64,000 nt of DNA from Diphasiastrum complanatum (lineage: Eukaryota; Streptophyta; Lycopodiopsida; Lycopodiales; Lycopodiaceae), in NCBI GenBank assembly GCA_029204225.1, contig CM055096.1:31065767-31129766 (forward strand), in the 5' to 3' direction. Each line of letters starts with the position of its first letter. The first letter of the stretch is position 1. This document shows, piece after piece, positions 43,263 through 55,768 of the stretch. The notes below the pieces were generated by a model. It worked only from the letters and a program-made list of their open reading frames with translations, was not told the origin of the DNA and searched no databases. The position numbers and the translations under genes were made by a program.

Positions 43263-44192
43263 AACAATATCCCCCACCAAAATTGTTGACGGTGCCACGG
43301 CACCTACGGACATCGCTTTGTTGAGGGCTCTTATTCGCTTCACGGCAGAACTTTACTAGGTGAGATGTGACTTTTTCCATGAACTCCAACCGGGATATGT
43401 TTTGATCACGTGGATGTGGCAAAAAGCAATTGTGTGCCCCTTAAATCCAACGTGATGTTCTTCATGTTACCAACTTACTTTCACAAGATCCACCGATCAC
43501 TGACACGCAATAACATAATCGTGCCAATGGTAATTGATCTTCGAGGACGATAACAGCAAACTAGGATCGAATGCCAGATCAAGCAAACAATCATCCCATG
43601 GTGTCTTGATCGTTGCCAAAAATGTCAGGTCCTGTGCATACATCGTTGATTGCCTCACAATTGGATCTGGTGATGATAGGTACTCGCCTGCACAATTTTG
43701 GAGTGCGTGATGGAAATCCACAACAACGGCCCAATTAAATTTCTGATAGGGCCATAAGGGTGTTTTCAAGACCCAAATCTGATATCCGTTGATCTATAAT
43801 AGCCTTGTCGTCCATCATTTGAGCTTGCCTAGCTACGAGTGAATGCTCACGATATCCTGAGAATCAAGAGGAACAACCATTGATGTAGATGCCTAACCCA
43901 CTTGTACAGCTCTTTTTTGAAGAAGAGCCTGGGGGTCATCTTCTTCAAAAACATCTTCTTCAAATCCATCCGGAACAGTAGCTTCATGAATTTTTGGTGA
44001 ACGGGTTCCAGATGTAATTTGCAAGGTGTCCGGAACTTGTGGACTGGCTGGCTCGGATGCCAGTGTATCCTGTGCGGCTAAAATGTTATAACTCCTAACT
44101 GGAATCAGCTTTATATTGGTGTTGCTCTTATGGCATGGCTTGTCAGAAGCTATTGTGAATAAATGGCATCCAATGTTCACTTTCAATGTCAT
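43207..44192 (-). pseudogene. Family-U coding remnant, minus-strand copy
   Basis: Three open pieces in series: 44192-43893 (with SEPASPQVPDTLQI and an acidic end FEEDVFEEDD), 43769-43497 (FNWAVVVDFHHALQNCAGEY, TPWDDCLLDLAFDPSL) and 43422-43207 (SRLEFMEKVTSHLVKFCREA). The second and third correspond to the plus-strand copy at 40.65-41.37 kb. The shared blocks suggest a protein of at least 200 residues that ended at the polypurine tract. The function is unknown. Capsid-like or accessory roles are both possible and neither is shown. Confidence 0.45.
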
Positions 44193-44975
44193 TTAATAGG
44201 TTGTGTGTTTGTAAATGGTCTAAATTTTAAGCATAAAGTTTTGGGGACCCAAGACCCCAAAAAAAGCCGACTTGCAAAATGATCTCAAAAAGGACAAAAG
44301 GAAGGGATTTTTTTTTCCAAATAAAAGAAAATCACTTCATGAACTTTGCAAACCAAAAACAAAGCGAATAGGTGGAAAGTTCAAAACCAAAAGTTTTGCA
44401 ATGAGTAACTATGATACATACCTATATATCATAGAAGCTTGTTTCAACATATGATCTACAAAATATGAAAGTGCACTTTTTTTCAAAATAAAATAGGGTA
44501 AATTATTTTTAAATTGATGGAAGATGACATATGGCTGCCTTTGATTATTTTGAGATAAACGTTTTATCTGTACATTAAAAAATACTTCAATAATTCGTAC
44601 ACATGCTACTTTTGGTTAAATTCTATTTGTTCTTAAATGGTTCAACTTTTGAACATAAGTTTTCGGGCTCCTCAGACCCCAAAAGATGTTGGCTTTCATA
44701 AACATGATTTCAACTGTTTTTGGGGGGGAAGGACTTTTTCAAAGTAATAAAATAATTCAACATCTTTACGTTTCCGCCTACAAAACTTGTTCTAATCCAT
44801 AAGTATGAACCGAACGCCTAAGGAACGAATCTTCGAAAGAATACAAGGTTCTAAACGTGCAAGTATGTATGTATGTACATGTGTGTGTATGTGTAGCAAT
44901 TCTTTCTTGAATATATGTTCATACGTAAGTAGATAGATACACACACAGAGACATCTATATATCCTATGTTCTGGC
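44193..44975. other. A+T-rich stretch, nothing recognised
   Basis: Contains a TATG/TGTG-rich patch near 44868-44895. There are two short similar phrases (AAGTTTTGGGGACCCAAGACC near 44235 and AAGTTTTCGGGCTCCTCAGACC near 44657), which hints at an old duplication. Confidence 0.4.
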
Positions 44976-45075
44976 TTAGGAGTCGAGCAAATTAAGCAAA
45001 GGCTTGCTGGTTGAAATGCAACAGAAGTCGAGGTGGGATGTGTTCAAAAATCGAGTTACAGAGCTTAATTGAATG

Positions 45076-45252
45076 GAAACTGCATACCCGCCATTTCTTG
45101 AGACTCTGAATAGAAGGCTTCTTAGGCGAGATGTCGAAGACGTCGCTTTCACTGTCCTCATCTTCCCCTGCTTCTAAATCTTTATCAGAGGAATCATCCA
45201 CTGTGTCTTTTAATCGCTGCGACCTCAATGGTGAGCGCGTTAAGAAACTCAT
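45076..45252 (-). CDS. Possible first coding exon of a host gene
   Basis: The minus-strand ATG at about 45252 opens MSFLTRSPLRSQRLKDTVDD and continues through an acidic stretch (KDLEAGEDEDSESDVFD) to SPKKPSIQSLKKWR. Directly after that codon the sequence is GTATGCAG, a usable splice donor. The Ser/Lys/acidic composition and the short basic patch (SPKKP) would suit a nuclear protein. Composition here is less A+T-rich than on either side, and no transposon motif is near. No second exon was identified, so the gene may be truncated, captured or have a long intron. Confidence 0.3.
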
Positions 45253-46028
45253 ATTTAGCCGTATCGAATTTCCTCTGCTGCCCAACGGCAATGGGATCGA
45301 TACTGGAAGGCCTTACTTAATTCATCGATGGCGTGCGAATATTTTTTTTTCTGAAACGCCAACCTCTTTGTCAGAGTAAAAAATTGCTGCAGGCTGCAAT
45401 AGCAATCTGACATACTTTATTAGCAAGCCAATACATTCCACCACACACAAACCTTCACTATCGATGATCAGGAACACAATTTCACATCATTTCTGAAGCA
45501 TAATGCGTAGGGGGAGGCATTGCATGCCGTGAATATAATCTGCATGCTTAGGGGTATTGTAAATCCAACCTAAAGGATCTGCAGAGCCAAGCATCCGCTG
45601 CTGCACTTCAAGCTGAATCAGCTACGGTTTCGAGACAATGCGTGATCAATCCCCAGGCTACACAGGTTCTGCTTCCGAGAAACTACTCTGCAAGTACGAA
45701 TCGTATCTCTTCTGCTCCACATTTGGACGATCATGCAGCAGCACCAGGCAGCATCGTTTTCGCTGCTGTTTCCTCCCTCCCTCGACGTCATTTCCTCCCT
45801 CTGCACTACGCATAAAGTAGGTATATACTATATTTTAAATTCCATCTCAAAGCACTGCTAACCCCGCCAAAATAACATCTGACACTTTGCTAATTGTTTG
45901 CTGTCACAGAAGCTCAAAAAAAAAAAGAATTTTTTGCCCTCACTTTCCAGGATGGCGTTATCATCCATCCCCTCCCTTGTGAGACAGATTCCCTAAGCCC
46001 AAGCAAGGAATTATGGGCAGCTGCCCTT

Positions 46029-46041
46029 GGGAGGTGTAAGG

Positions 46042-46081
<40 letters not shown>
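46029..46081 (+). repeat. (TC)n microsatellite
   Basis: About 26 uninterrupted CT units. Confidence 0.95.
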
Positions 46082-46085
<4 letters not shown>

Positions 46086-46633
46086 CATATATATGCTTTT
46101 AGAATCGGCTACACGATCATGTTGACCAAGCATAATTGAACGTCAGTTGAACCGAGTCACACACGTCACTAAAACAACCTTTCTTAAGACAGAAAAGCAC
46201 CCAATGGAACCCAAGGATGGGACCTCCAAGGTGTTGTGAGCTTGTGAACCTAAGGTCAAGGCCTCACTGAATAAACATTTGTTGGGATTTTTGTCTATTC
46301 AATTTGTAGGATTGGGATTTGCATAATGCCTTTTATGGAAGGAGCTTCTTGGGAAGTTTGTAGGGCATTACATATATTTTTATGTACATATATATACATG
46401 ATTTTCCACTTGTAGGGCATTACATATATCCATGTACATATATCCATGATTTTCCACTTGTGTAGGTATTAAGAGCAAAGTGTTGTTTCTTTTCACTCTT
46501 TTGTAGGGCATTACTAAGCATAATTCTATGAGTTTCCAAGTGTATAAGGCATCAAGATCATAACGCCTTTTATTTTAAAAAACTACATCATGAACATAAT
46601 GACCTAGAACAACTTGTCATAAAGCTTGGATTA

Positions 46634-46757
46634 TCTATATTATATTAAATATATTAGTGTGAGCGGGCAGCATGAGCTGTCCAGGACCCCCACCCCTCTC
46701 GCGCTCTCACGCTTCAAAAATGTTTGCCCGCCTAAGTGGGCGGGCAAACTTTGCTAG
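46634..46757 (+). mobile_element. Mini-Helitron-like element, 124 bp
   Basis: It begins TCTATATTATATTAAATATA and ends CTAG, between a host A (46633) and host T (46758). Just before the 3' end is a perfect 10-bp stem, GTTTGCCCGC with GCGGGCAAAC around an 8-base loop (46722-46749), and CTAG follows four bases later. A TC start, a 3' hairpin and CTRR inserted between A and T are the structural marks of Helitrons. It codes for nothing and would depend on a Rep/helicase from elsewhere. A second weak inverted pair (GTGAG/CTCAC) spans 46659-46710. Confidence 0.6.
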
Positions 46758-48023
46758 TATCAATTTAAAGCATTAAAAAAAATCTCAATGGTATTGATGT
46801 CAAGTAAAGCCCATACATATGGGATGGTACAACTTTTAAGACCCTCATCCCCCAAAACCCATGGTCTACTACTAGGGCAATCACAAGCAAAATGATACCA
46901 AAATATTGTTTTTTAAGTCAACCTACACCTTCAATTTGAAAGAAATATATGCCTTTCAAATTCCTATCCACTCAAATTCCTAGACTTCATCATATTTTCT
47001 AATGAATATTGTGCCCTTGGATTTTTCTAGTAATTTCTAGGCTTTAGTGACTTTATTATTAAACTCAACTTACTATAGAACACTTAGAGCACTTAGAAGT
47101 TGGTAGACCACATACTCTTGAAGTGGACTGCTTATAGATTTGGTAGTGGGAAGTTGGGAACCATCTAGGTAATTCAAACTTGTCCTATTGGTTGGCTTTT
47201 CTAATTAATCCAATACTTTGAAAAAGTTTGTTAACTATTATTTTGAAGTTCATTTTTCAATGTCCTTTAAGCATCTATAGATTGAGACAAATATTTTAGT
47301 AAACAATAATGATTAATTTAAATTCTTTGAATATGGAGTCAATGAGTTACAACTTTAATGTCCAAACGTACATGAAATTAGTGGGTTTAAAATACTTATT
47401 TCTTTATTGATTAAAGTACTTAATATAGTTTTCTCATTATGTACATTGTGTACACCTTTACATTAGGATACATAGGTAAAGTTAAGGAAGAACACAAGGC
47501 TCCAAAATTCCACCTCTCACTCATTAGCTTGGATTCTATTATGCACTTATGAGGCCACACTTCCAATGCAACTACTCAACAGAACAATTCAATATACTAT
47601 TTAAGATAAGTGGAAACTATGGCACGTCACTTTTTGGCCCTATCTTACATGCAAAAATACGTAGAGGTCATAAAAGAATTGCCATCTTTGTGCAATATTT
47701 TTATTTTAAAGATATATATTAGAATGTTTTTTGAGAATTTGTTATGTTTGTCCTATTGCAATGACTATTATATGCATGTATAGCATCGTTACAGCTTATT
47801 TTGGATAAATTTCTCACTAGTAATGTTAGGTGCTCACTTTTTCTTCGTATATTGGAGACACCTTAAGAAGCAAAACATTTGTGGGCCTTCCCACCTTAAC
47901 TCTCATGCGGACATCCAATAAAAAATTGACACATGGCACCTGATATTTCTACATATTGTGCATGTGGACAGCCAATCATATGGGCTGCCACATGGCAAAT
48001 GCACATTATGTCATGCACATTGT
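46758..48023. other. A+T-rich stretch, nothing recognised
   Basis: No long frame. The last 140 bases carry several variants of CACATGGCA and GCATGTGCCATGTG, the motif that also opens the 976-bp duplication. Confidence 0.4.
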
Positions 48024-49975
48024 CCAAAATATGCATGTGCCATGTGACATCCCCATCATTGGATGTCCATATCCACAATTCGTTAGAAAAAAAATATGGC
48101 AAAAAAATTGCTAAAAAAACATTTCACCAGTTGTGAAAAGTGCAATAAAAATGACCCAAAAAAATGTTCTATAAAAAAAACTCGGCACTTACACAGTAAG
48201 GAGAAGAAGGCCCAACGGCTGAGGACCATCTACCCTGGCAGGACTAGGCCATCGAACTCTTACCCTCATGCAACCGCCCACCTTCCAGGGTGGAGGCTCC
48301 TCTGGCCAAGAACTTCCCCACGTAATTATATCTTAATCGAGGATCGAATCTTAATAAAACATATTGGAAATCAACAAATTGACATTCTTTCTCACTTGCT
48401 TGTTATTCAGTGAGGGAATCTTAATAAAACATATTGGAAATCAACAAATTGACATTCTTTCTCACTTCCCTGTTATTCAGTGAGGGAAATAGTAACTTCT
48501 TGTTATTTTTGCCTGGTTGTAGTGTGAGGCCTTTCCCTTTCATCTCTACGGAGTTTGTGGCATTGATGCAAAAGAACTGAGCATATTTTATAGTTGAATA
48601 AAATGACATGTAAGATTTCCATAGACTATGCTAGTGTAAGAGGCATGAAATAATAATGAAGTCAAATATATTTTTTGTGTCCTTATATGCGTTGGAGTGT
48701 GAAGACCATCTAAAAAACATTTCGATCACATAACGATCACTTTGAGAATCTATTCTTACGTCAAGGCTACCGCTTTCCTATCCTCTTTCCAATTGATGAA
48801 TACAAACCATAGATGCTCATTCCGTTTCAGAATGTGTGTTTCTTTTTTGGAGCGTAAGTGTTTTTCTTTTTTGCAAATTTTATTAAAAATAATGCTAAAT
48901 ACAGAAACGGTATTTGGGCATAAGAAATATAAGTTTATCCATAAAAAAATTCTCAATGAACTTAATAATGCATTTATAACAAATATGTAAAATTGAATCC
49001 CAAAATATGCATGTGCCATGTGACATCCCCATCATTGGATGTCCATATCCACAATTCGTTAGAAAAAAAATATGGCAAAAAAATTGCTAAAAAAACATTT
49101 CACCAGTTGTGAAAAGTGCAATAAAAATGACCCAAAAAAATGTTCTATAAAAAAAACTCGGCACTTACACAGTAAGGAGAAGAAGGCCCAACGGCTGAGG
49201 ACCATCTACCCTGGCAGGACTAGGCCATCGAACTCTTACCCTCATGCAACCGCCCACCTTCCAGGGTGGAGGCTCCTCTGGCCAAGAACTTCCCCACGTA
49301 ATTATATCTTAATCGAGGATCGAATCTTAATAAAACATATTGGAAATCAACAAATTGACATTCTTTCTCACTTGCTTGTTATTCAGTGAGGGAATCTTAA
49401 TAAAACATATTGGAAATCAACAAATTGACATTCTTTCTCACTTCCCTGTTATTCAGTGAGGGAAATAGTAACTTCTTGTTATTTTTGCCTGGTTGTAGTG
49501 TGAGGCCTTTCCCTTTCATCTCTACGGAGTTTGTGGCATTGATGCAAAAGAACTGAGCATATTTTATAGTTGAATAAAATGACATGTAAGATTTCCATAG
49601 ACTATGCTAGTGTAAGAGACATGAAATAATAATGAAGTCAAATATATTTTTTGTGTCCTTATATGCGTTGGAGTGTGAAGACCATCTAAAAAACATTTCG
49701 ATCACATAACGATCACTTTGAGAATCTATTCTTACGTCAAGGCTACCGCTTTCCTATCCTCTTTCCAATTGATGAATACAAACCATAGATGCTCATTCCG
49801 TTTCAGAATGTGTGTTTCTTTTTTGGAGCGTAAGTGTTTTTCTTTTTTGCAAATTTTATTAAAAATAATGCTAAATACAGAAACGGTATTTGGGCATAAG
49901 AAATATAAGTTTATCCATAAAAAAATTCTCAATGAACTTAATAATGCATTTATAACAAATATGTAAAATTGAATC
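48024..49975 (+). repeat. 976-bp tandem duplication
   Basis: Units 48024-48999 and 49000-49975 are almost identical; I found one substitution (G at 48641, A at 49617). Such identity means the duplication is very recent or results from assembly. Small frames occur in each copy but resemble no protein. Confidence 0.95.
48346..48485 (+). repeat. 70-bp tandem duplication nested in each unit
   Basis: Two copies (48346-48415, 48416-48485) differ at three positions (TTGCTTG versus TTCCCTG). The same pair is at 49322-49461, so it predates the 976-bp event. Confidence 0.9.
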
Positions 49976-51098
49976 AATTTACAGGACATAAATGAAAGCT
50001 CAAAAATTGTAATAACAAGCACGAGCATGATGATAGTACATTGGCACACAGGCATGTAAAATGTAAAGCATTGTGGATCAATATGTTTGTTAACCATGAG
50101 CAATGCCTCTGTACTAAGTGTAAGCACATAAAAAAACCAATCCGAGAGCACATTAATGGCACGCAAAACTGAGCCCTCTGTAGTATTATCAAATGAGGCC
50201 TCGCTCAAAAGTTGCACCATACAAAAACGAAAGCAAGCAAAAACACTGAAGAGATAGCTAAGGAGAGGGCTCAACTTACAATCGTACTACTCCACACAGT
50301 GGTTGAACATTGATGACAAACAAGTTTTGCTCAAAACGGATCTCGGCAACAAAATCTATGCACCCCCTCCTCCTTCACCTTGGCAGGTGTCCAAAACAAA
50401 TCAGGTGCACTTTGTGGTTTTATTCAAAAACAAGTTTTTTACCAAAAAAAATTAAAACAAAATTGAGTTTTTGGTACAGTCTTCCGTACATACAAAACTC
50501 CATGTTTTGTATGTATGAAACTTTACGGAACATAGATCTTTGAACCATAAAGTTCAACATGGACATCTATGATGATACAAACATCAAATTGGCCCATTAC
50601 CACACATGAGTTGAAGTTATGTGCATAATATTGTCAGCAATCTCATTCTAGACATAGATAGTCGACCTCATTAGTCTAGTATTAGATAGTTTATTTCAAT
50701 AGATTATGTTGATGTAATGAATTTAATGTTTTTTTTTCTTGTTTCCAAAATTGACAAGACTCCTATATGAAGAGAGTACTTGTGTGCTTTGTCTTCACGC
50801 TTGGTTATTGCTTTAACTTTATTGGGTGAGCAAAATTAAAATAACGTAAGTAAGACAAACATTATTATGAAAGATTCTAAACATTTTCTTTTTGATCAAA
50901 GCGATTTGTATTGCTGAAAACTTTAGGCTACCATTAGGACGAGTAACTCCTTACAAGTTAGTAGATTGGGAGAAAACCACCCTAATTTTTGCAGTCTATG
51001 TATAGAATTTGGTAGAGATCTCATTTGCTAATAAAAAAATGATACCTGATTCACTACTTCCGTCTCTTGATATCTTGTGGCATATTGAGACAACTACT

Positions 51099-51236
51099 GT
51101 TGAAGTGTGAACTTCAAACCGCTTCGCATTTTTCACACCACTCAAGTTCAAGCGTTGAAGAGCGAACCCCAAACCCCTTTGCATTTTTCGCATTCAATCG
51201 AGTTCAAGAGCGAGTGTTGAAGTGTGAACTTCAAAG
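51099..51236 (+). repeat. Minisatellite of 55-62 bp units
   Basis: GTTGAAG starts units at 51099, 51154 and 51216. Each full unit carries GCATTTTTC and AGTTCAAG, and the third is partial. Confidence 0.65.
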
Positions 51237-51339
51237 ATTAAAGTTAAAAAAAAGTAATAATAATTACAGTTTGAAATTATCCACAAACTCTGGCAGAAAA
51301 TTAGGTAAAAAGCTTCCAAGTACAACTATCCTTAGAATC

Positions 51340-54300
51340 CAATTCTAAGATATGATAATGCATTTAACTAGAATCTCTAGGAGACTCATTAAGATATAGA
51401 ATGATTAAAACTCATCTCTGAGTATCTCGGATACTCTTTTGAGTTAAATGCTACTGTTTCTAGCACCAAATACAAGAAAAATAGCATTCATTCATCTTAA
51501 TAGACTTGTCTGTCTCCTAAGATAACTGGAGATCCAATCAAAAAGAAAAAACTGTACTCAAGCATCTGCAGACCATAAACTGTAGCAGAACAGCATCCAC
51601 TAGATAAATTAAATTCTCCACAAATAAGATAACTTATTTTGTGAGAATATTTGTGAGATCCATAGGCTCTCAATAAGATACTAGAGTAGAGATATTCAAA
51701 ACACTAATCTGAATTCTTACTCAAATAATAGATCAAGAACTAATCATCCCACTTAAGAATTATCACAATTCCGAATAATCCTCTGACAATAATTAAGTAT
51801 CTATTTATGATCCGTCAATCATAAATACTTAGATTCGTATGATTCGTCAATCATAATTTTCTGGAATCCAAAATTATACTTAATCATTTACAGGATACTG
51901 GAGTATATGTCTAACATAACTCAGGAAAAGTAAGAATCATTCTAAAATCTTTCCACTAAGAAAATACTGGATTTAGAAATATTCTTCAAACATGATTCTT
52001 TAACTGAAGTGCAAGATTCAAGGTCTATTAACCATTGGTAATTAAAGACTGAACACATACCAAATGACAATCAAATCTAGAAACCCAAAATCTTGCTGAA
52101 TATCAATTCAGTTATTATTCTTGGATTCATTATGATTCGTTATCCAATTGAGCTCTCTGGGATACAATCACTAATGAGCTGAGTCTATTCCTTAACCAAG
52201 GAATAATCTATCCCAAGAATATTGTATATCCAATGCACATAATTTTAATTGATGAATCCAAATGATTCACTAATCATGTGTCTTACAAGCAATATAAATC
52301 AAAACTATCAGTTCCTGGTGAATCCCCCATCACACTGATCATCTTACCAATTAACTTCATTCTGGAGTAATCAACTACTCAAGTTAATTGCCAATGATTC
52401 AGAAATCTCAAATGTCTAGGTGCAGATCTTAATTATACTAGCATAACACTCCATTTAGATCCCTTTCCAAATCATTCATTAGTTAACTCATAAATCTTCC
52501 ATAGAAACATCTGTTAACTCTACAAGTATCTGTCAAAACAATACTTGATTATATGTTCATGTTCACCGCGACTATTTTAAGTGCACCAAATAACCCTGGT
52601 AACCAGGAATACACAGTAGATTTATACAAGATTAATCGTGCACATATGTAAATAATCTCACTATGACCCAGTACATAAACACGTTCTTATCTGGCAGATT
52701 CCTCTAGAATCCACATATGTACTCACATATCTCACTGAAATCTTGTAACTCAACTACAAAATAATTTCTATTTCTCATGAGTAAATAACATATCCGAGAA
52801 ATCTCTGAGACGAATAACATTCAATCTCAACAGTTTTCCAATCCAACTTAGCTTCTAATTACATAAATCCTTCCAATCAATCAACCCCTCACTGATCCTA
52901 GTACTAAAACTAAGATTAGGTTGATCCAGTACAGAACTCTCAGACTTAAATTCTGATCAAACTTACTTCTATTCCAATCAAAATGAAATTAGTAACCTTT
53001 GACCTTTTACTTTACTACTTATAGATAATGATCAAATCTCAAACTTGTTCTAGTTTCAGATTGTCCACACAATCCCTAGAGAATTTCTCTTATTCGAAAA
53101 GTTCCAATTATGTATCTTACTCTGAATCTTTTTGAAATTACTTTCAGACCAAATCTCATTTCTATACCACAACTGCTTCTTATCCGAAAACTATGCAACC
53201 CACAGATTCCCAAATAGAATATTATCCCATCACTTCACCCCTCCTTTTAAAGAAATTATCAATTTCTATAAAAGTTAACTGGAAAGATGACATATGAAAA
53301 TATCCAAATTCATGAAAAGTCACTAATAAGTGCATTCCACAAAAGGATTCACTCTATTACAAACATGACTTTTCCTTCAAATATTCAACCTGAGTGACAG
53401 AATTATCAATCCTCCGAAATCCGTTTATGCAACAGAGATATTCAGGGTTTAAGACATTGAACACTTTGACCTTATTTTTATCCAGATTCCAAGTCTATTC
53501 ACACAAGTAGTAACTTATATGACATAGCAGTCTTTCAGAAGAATAACTTCATGCTGGAAAGAATTCATATAAACCAGTCTGATGTCTTATATTCGAGAAA
53601 TTACTAAGAAGTACAGGATTAATTAAGAAAGCGAGAAATAGATTTGAGGGCCTTTGATTTTGTAAATAATAAGATACCACATTGGGATCTAGATAAAACC
53701 TCAACATTTTCCAAAATACTCCACATTTGATCAAATGGTTTTCTCTTTCCCATATCGCGACTAGGTACTAAAACACACACTTTACAGTCCTAGAATTCCC
53801 TTTCCAAAATTACTGATGTCCCGTACCATCAGCTTTTCCTTCCAAAACCTCCTTATCTGATATTCTAGAGATCCATTGATCATCTAGCTGTCCTATAATC
53901 ACTATAGGATATTATCTCTTGTTCCCAAAACTGGAGAATCCATTTTTATTTGGATGACTGGCATGCCTATCAGATGGATACCACGAATCCACATCTGATC
54001 ATGTGATCTAAACAGAAGATTTAACATGGTTCAATATTATACTCCGATCCTTCCAAGTTAATGATAAGCTTCGAATCCCCATGGATCCAAGAGCATTAAC
54101 TCTAGGGACAAGCTTCAATCAATTAACAGATCTAATGTAATCCATATATCAGACTCTTCTTTTAGCTTCACAATTGACATCCAAAACTGCGGATAACTCA
54201 ATGGTCACAAAGATATTAGTTATGAATTCAACTAAATGAATCCTACCCAGGAAATTAATATCTGGTATTAAGCAATTATTTTATGGGATTACTAAAATCC

Positions 54301-55396
54301 TAATTGCGAACTACATTTTCCTTTCACACTTACTACCATTGTTGTCCATTTTTCTTCCCTCCTTAGAATCTTCAATTCCCTGGAAATCTATTTCAGCTAA
54401 GTACTAAGAAGATGTAACGACATTAGTAAATGTTTAAAATTAATTATTGTAGGAAAAAGTCTGAAACAATTCCATTTCTATCTTATACCTGGGCTGAATT
54501 ACCGATATACCAAAAATCATCTACTAGTATGAAAAACACTACTAGTTTAATCTTTTGGATATAATTCACCATAATATTTAACTGGAAATGAAATCAGTTT
54601 GTTACTTTTGATTAGGTCCTACCAATTATAAATTCTCCAATAAAATTGGACTATTTTTTTTTTATTGACTGATTTGGCATTACTCCGTCAATATTAACCA
54701 AACTATCCAAACTTAAAATACGAAATTACATGAATGGAAATCCTACCAATAGGATTTAAGAAACTCTTAAACTGTATCCAAACAAGATTCCACTGATCGG
54801 ATAAAGAGTTCTATCATTACTCATTTTATATGATCATTTCATATTGTTAAACGGTTTTAAAATCAATTTTGACGGGTATCTTGCACAAACGTTAACTTGT
54901 CTCATTTCTAATGATTAATATCAACTAGAAATGTACAAGACAAGGAACCCATGCCAAATTTTAACTAAACTTGAAATTCAACAAAAAGAAAAAAGAATCA
55001 AATTTAAGTTTTTAATCTAGGGAAAACATGCTTCCAAAGTCTAGTTACCTTCAAGCACAATATCAGAAAAATTAAATTTTCTTGAACCGGACACCGTCTT
55101 GGAAAAAGTAACTCATAATCAATCCTAAATCTGCAAACCCTAGTTCACCAACTCCATGTTAGGATAGCAAAAAATCTCACTAAACCATTTTCTCGGCAAT
55201 GCCCCGAAGGATCGATAATTCTATTCGTCATTGTTGGTTTAAGTAGATTATCTCTCCTTTTCAAAACCATTACAGCATGCCAAATAGACAAAATCGAGCT
55301 GAGGTTCCACAAGAGACTTTGGGCCACATATTAAATTAGCAGCCCCTATGGGTCATGCAAGGCCACACTTAACCCAAAAAAACAAATTTCAAGGGT
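51340..55396. other. 4-kb A+T-rich block without genes
   Basis: No open frame over about 60 codons, no LTR ends, and no coding motif on either strand. The plus strand is low in G throughout (A, T and C dominate), a sustained strand bias. Phrases such as GATTCxTCAATCATAA and TCTGGAATCCA recur irregularly. Confidence 0.5.
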
Positions 55397-55768
55397 TTGA
55401 AAAAATCACATGCAACCCTAAGGGTTTCTCACACCCTCATCGAGGGCCACCACAAGTTCATTCACGATGTGTTCTCAGCCTCATCCACATCAGAGAGAAT
55501 GTACAAGCTAAGGCAAAGCTGGATCGCGCCCTTCTTCTGCCATATCTGTAGCTCACTCATCATCAGTCTCATCCCTGTGGAAAAACAATTTACTGCTGGA
55601 ATGGATCTTCCAAATGCACGTTTTACCTCAAACCACTCGGGTTTCAGCTTATTCTGGAAACCCCGAGCCATGGCTAAATCGCCGTTCACAACACCTATCC
55701 TCTACCTTCCCTGGAACGCAATAGCCAACACGAACTTACTCGCTGTTAGAAAGGAATTAGAGTACTAG
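55397..55768. other. Unrecognised overlapping open frames
   Basis: A 123-codon plus frame and a 75-codon minus frame (55689-55462, with LKPEWFEVKRAFGRSIPAVN) overlap. The minus reading looks more protein-like in composition and can be extended past stops on both sides. Neither matches a family I know. Confidence 0.2.

Noticed and set aside
48290-48355. tRNA-derived SINE head (TGGCCAAGAACT and GGATCGAATC about 40 bases apart)
   Set aside because: The B box differs from consensus, no target duplication or A-rich tail was found, and the only other copy is the tandem duplicate.
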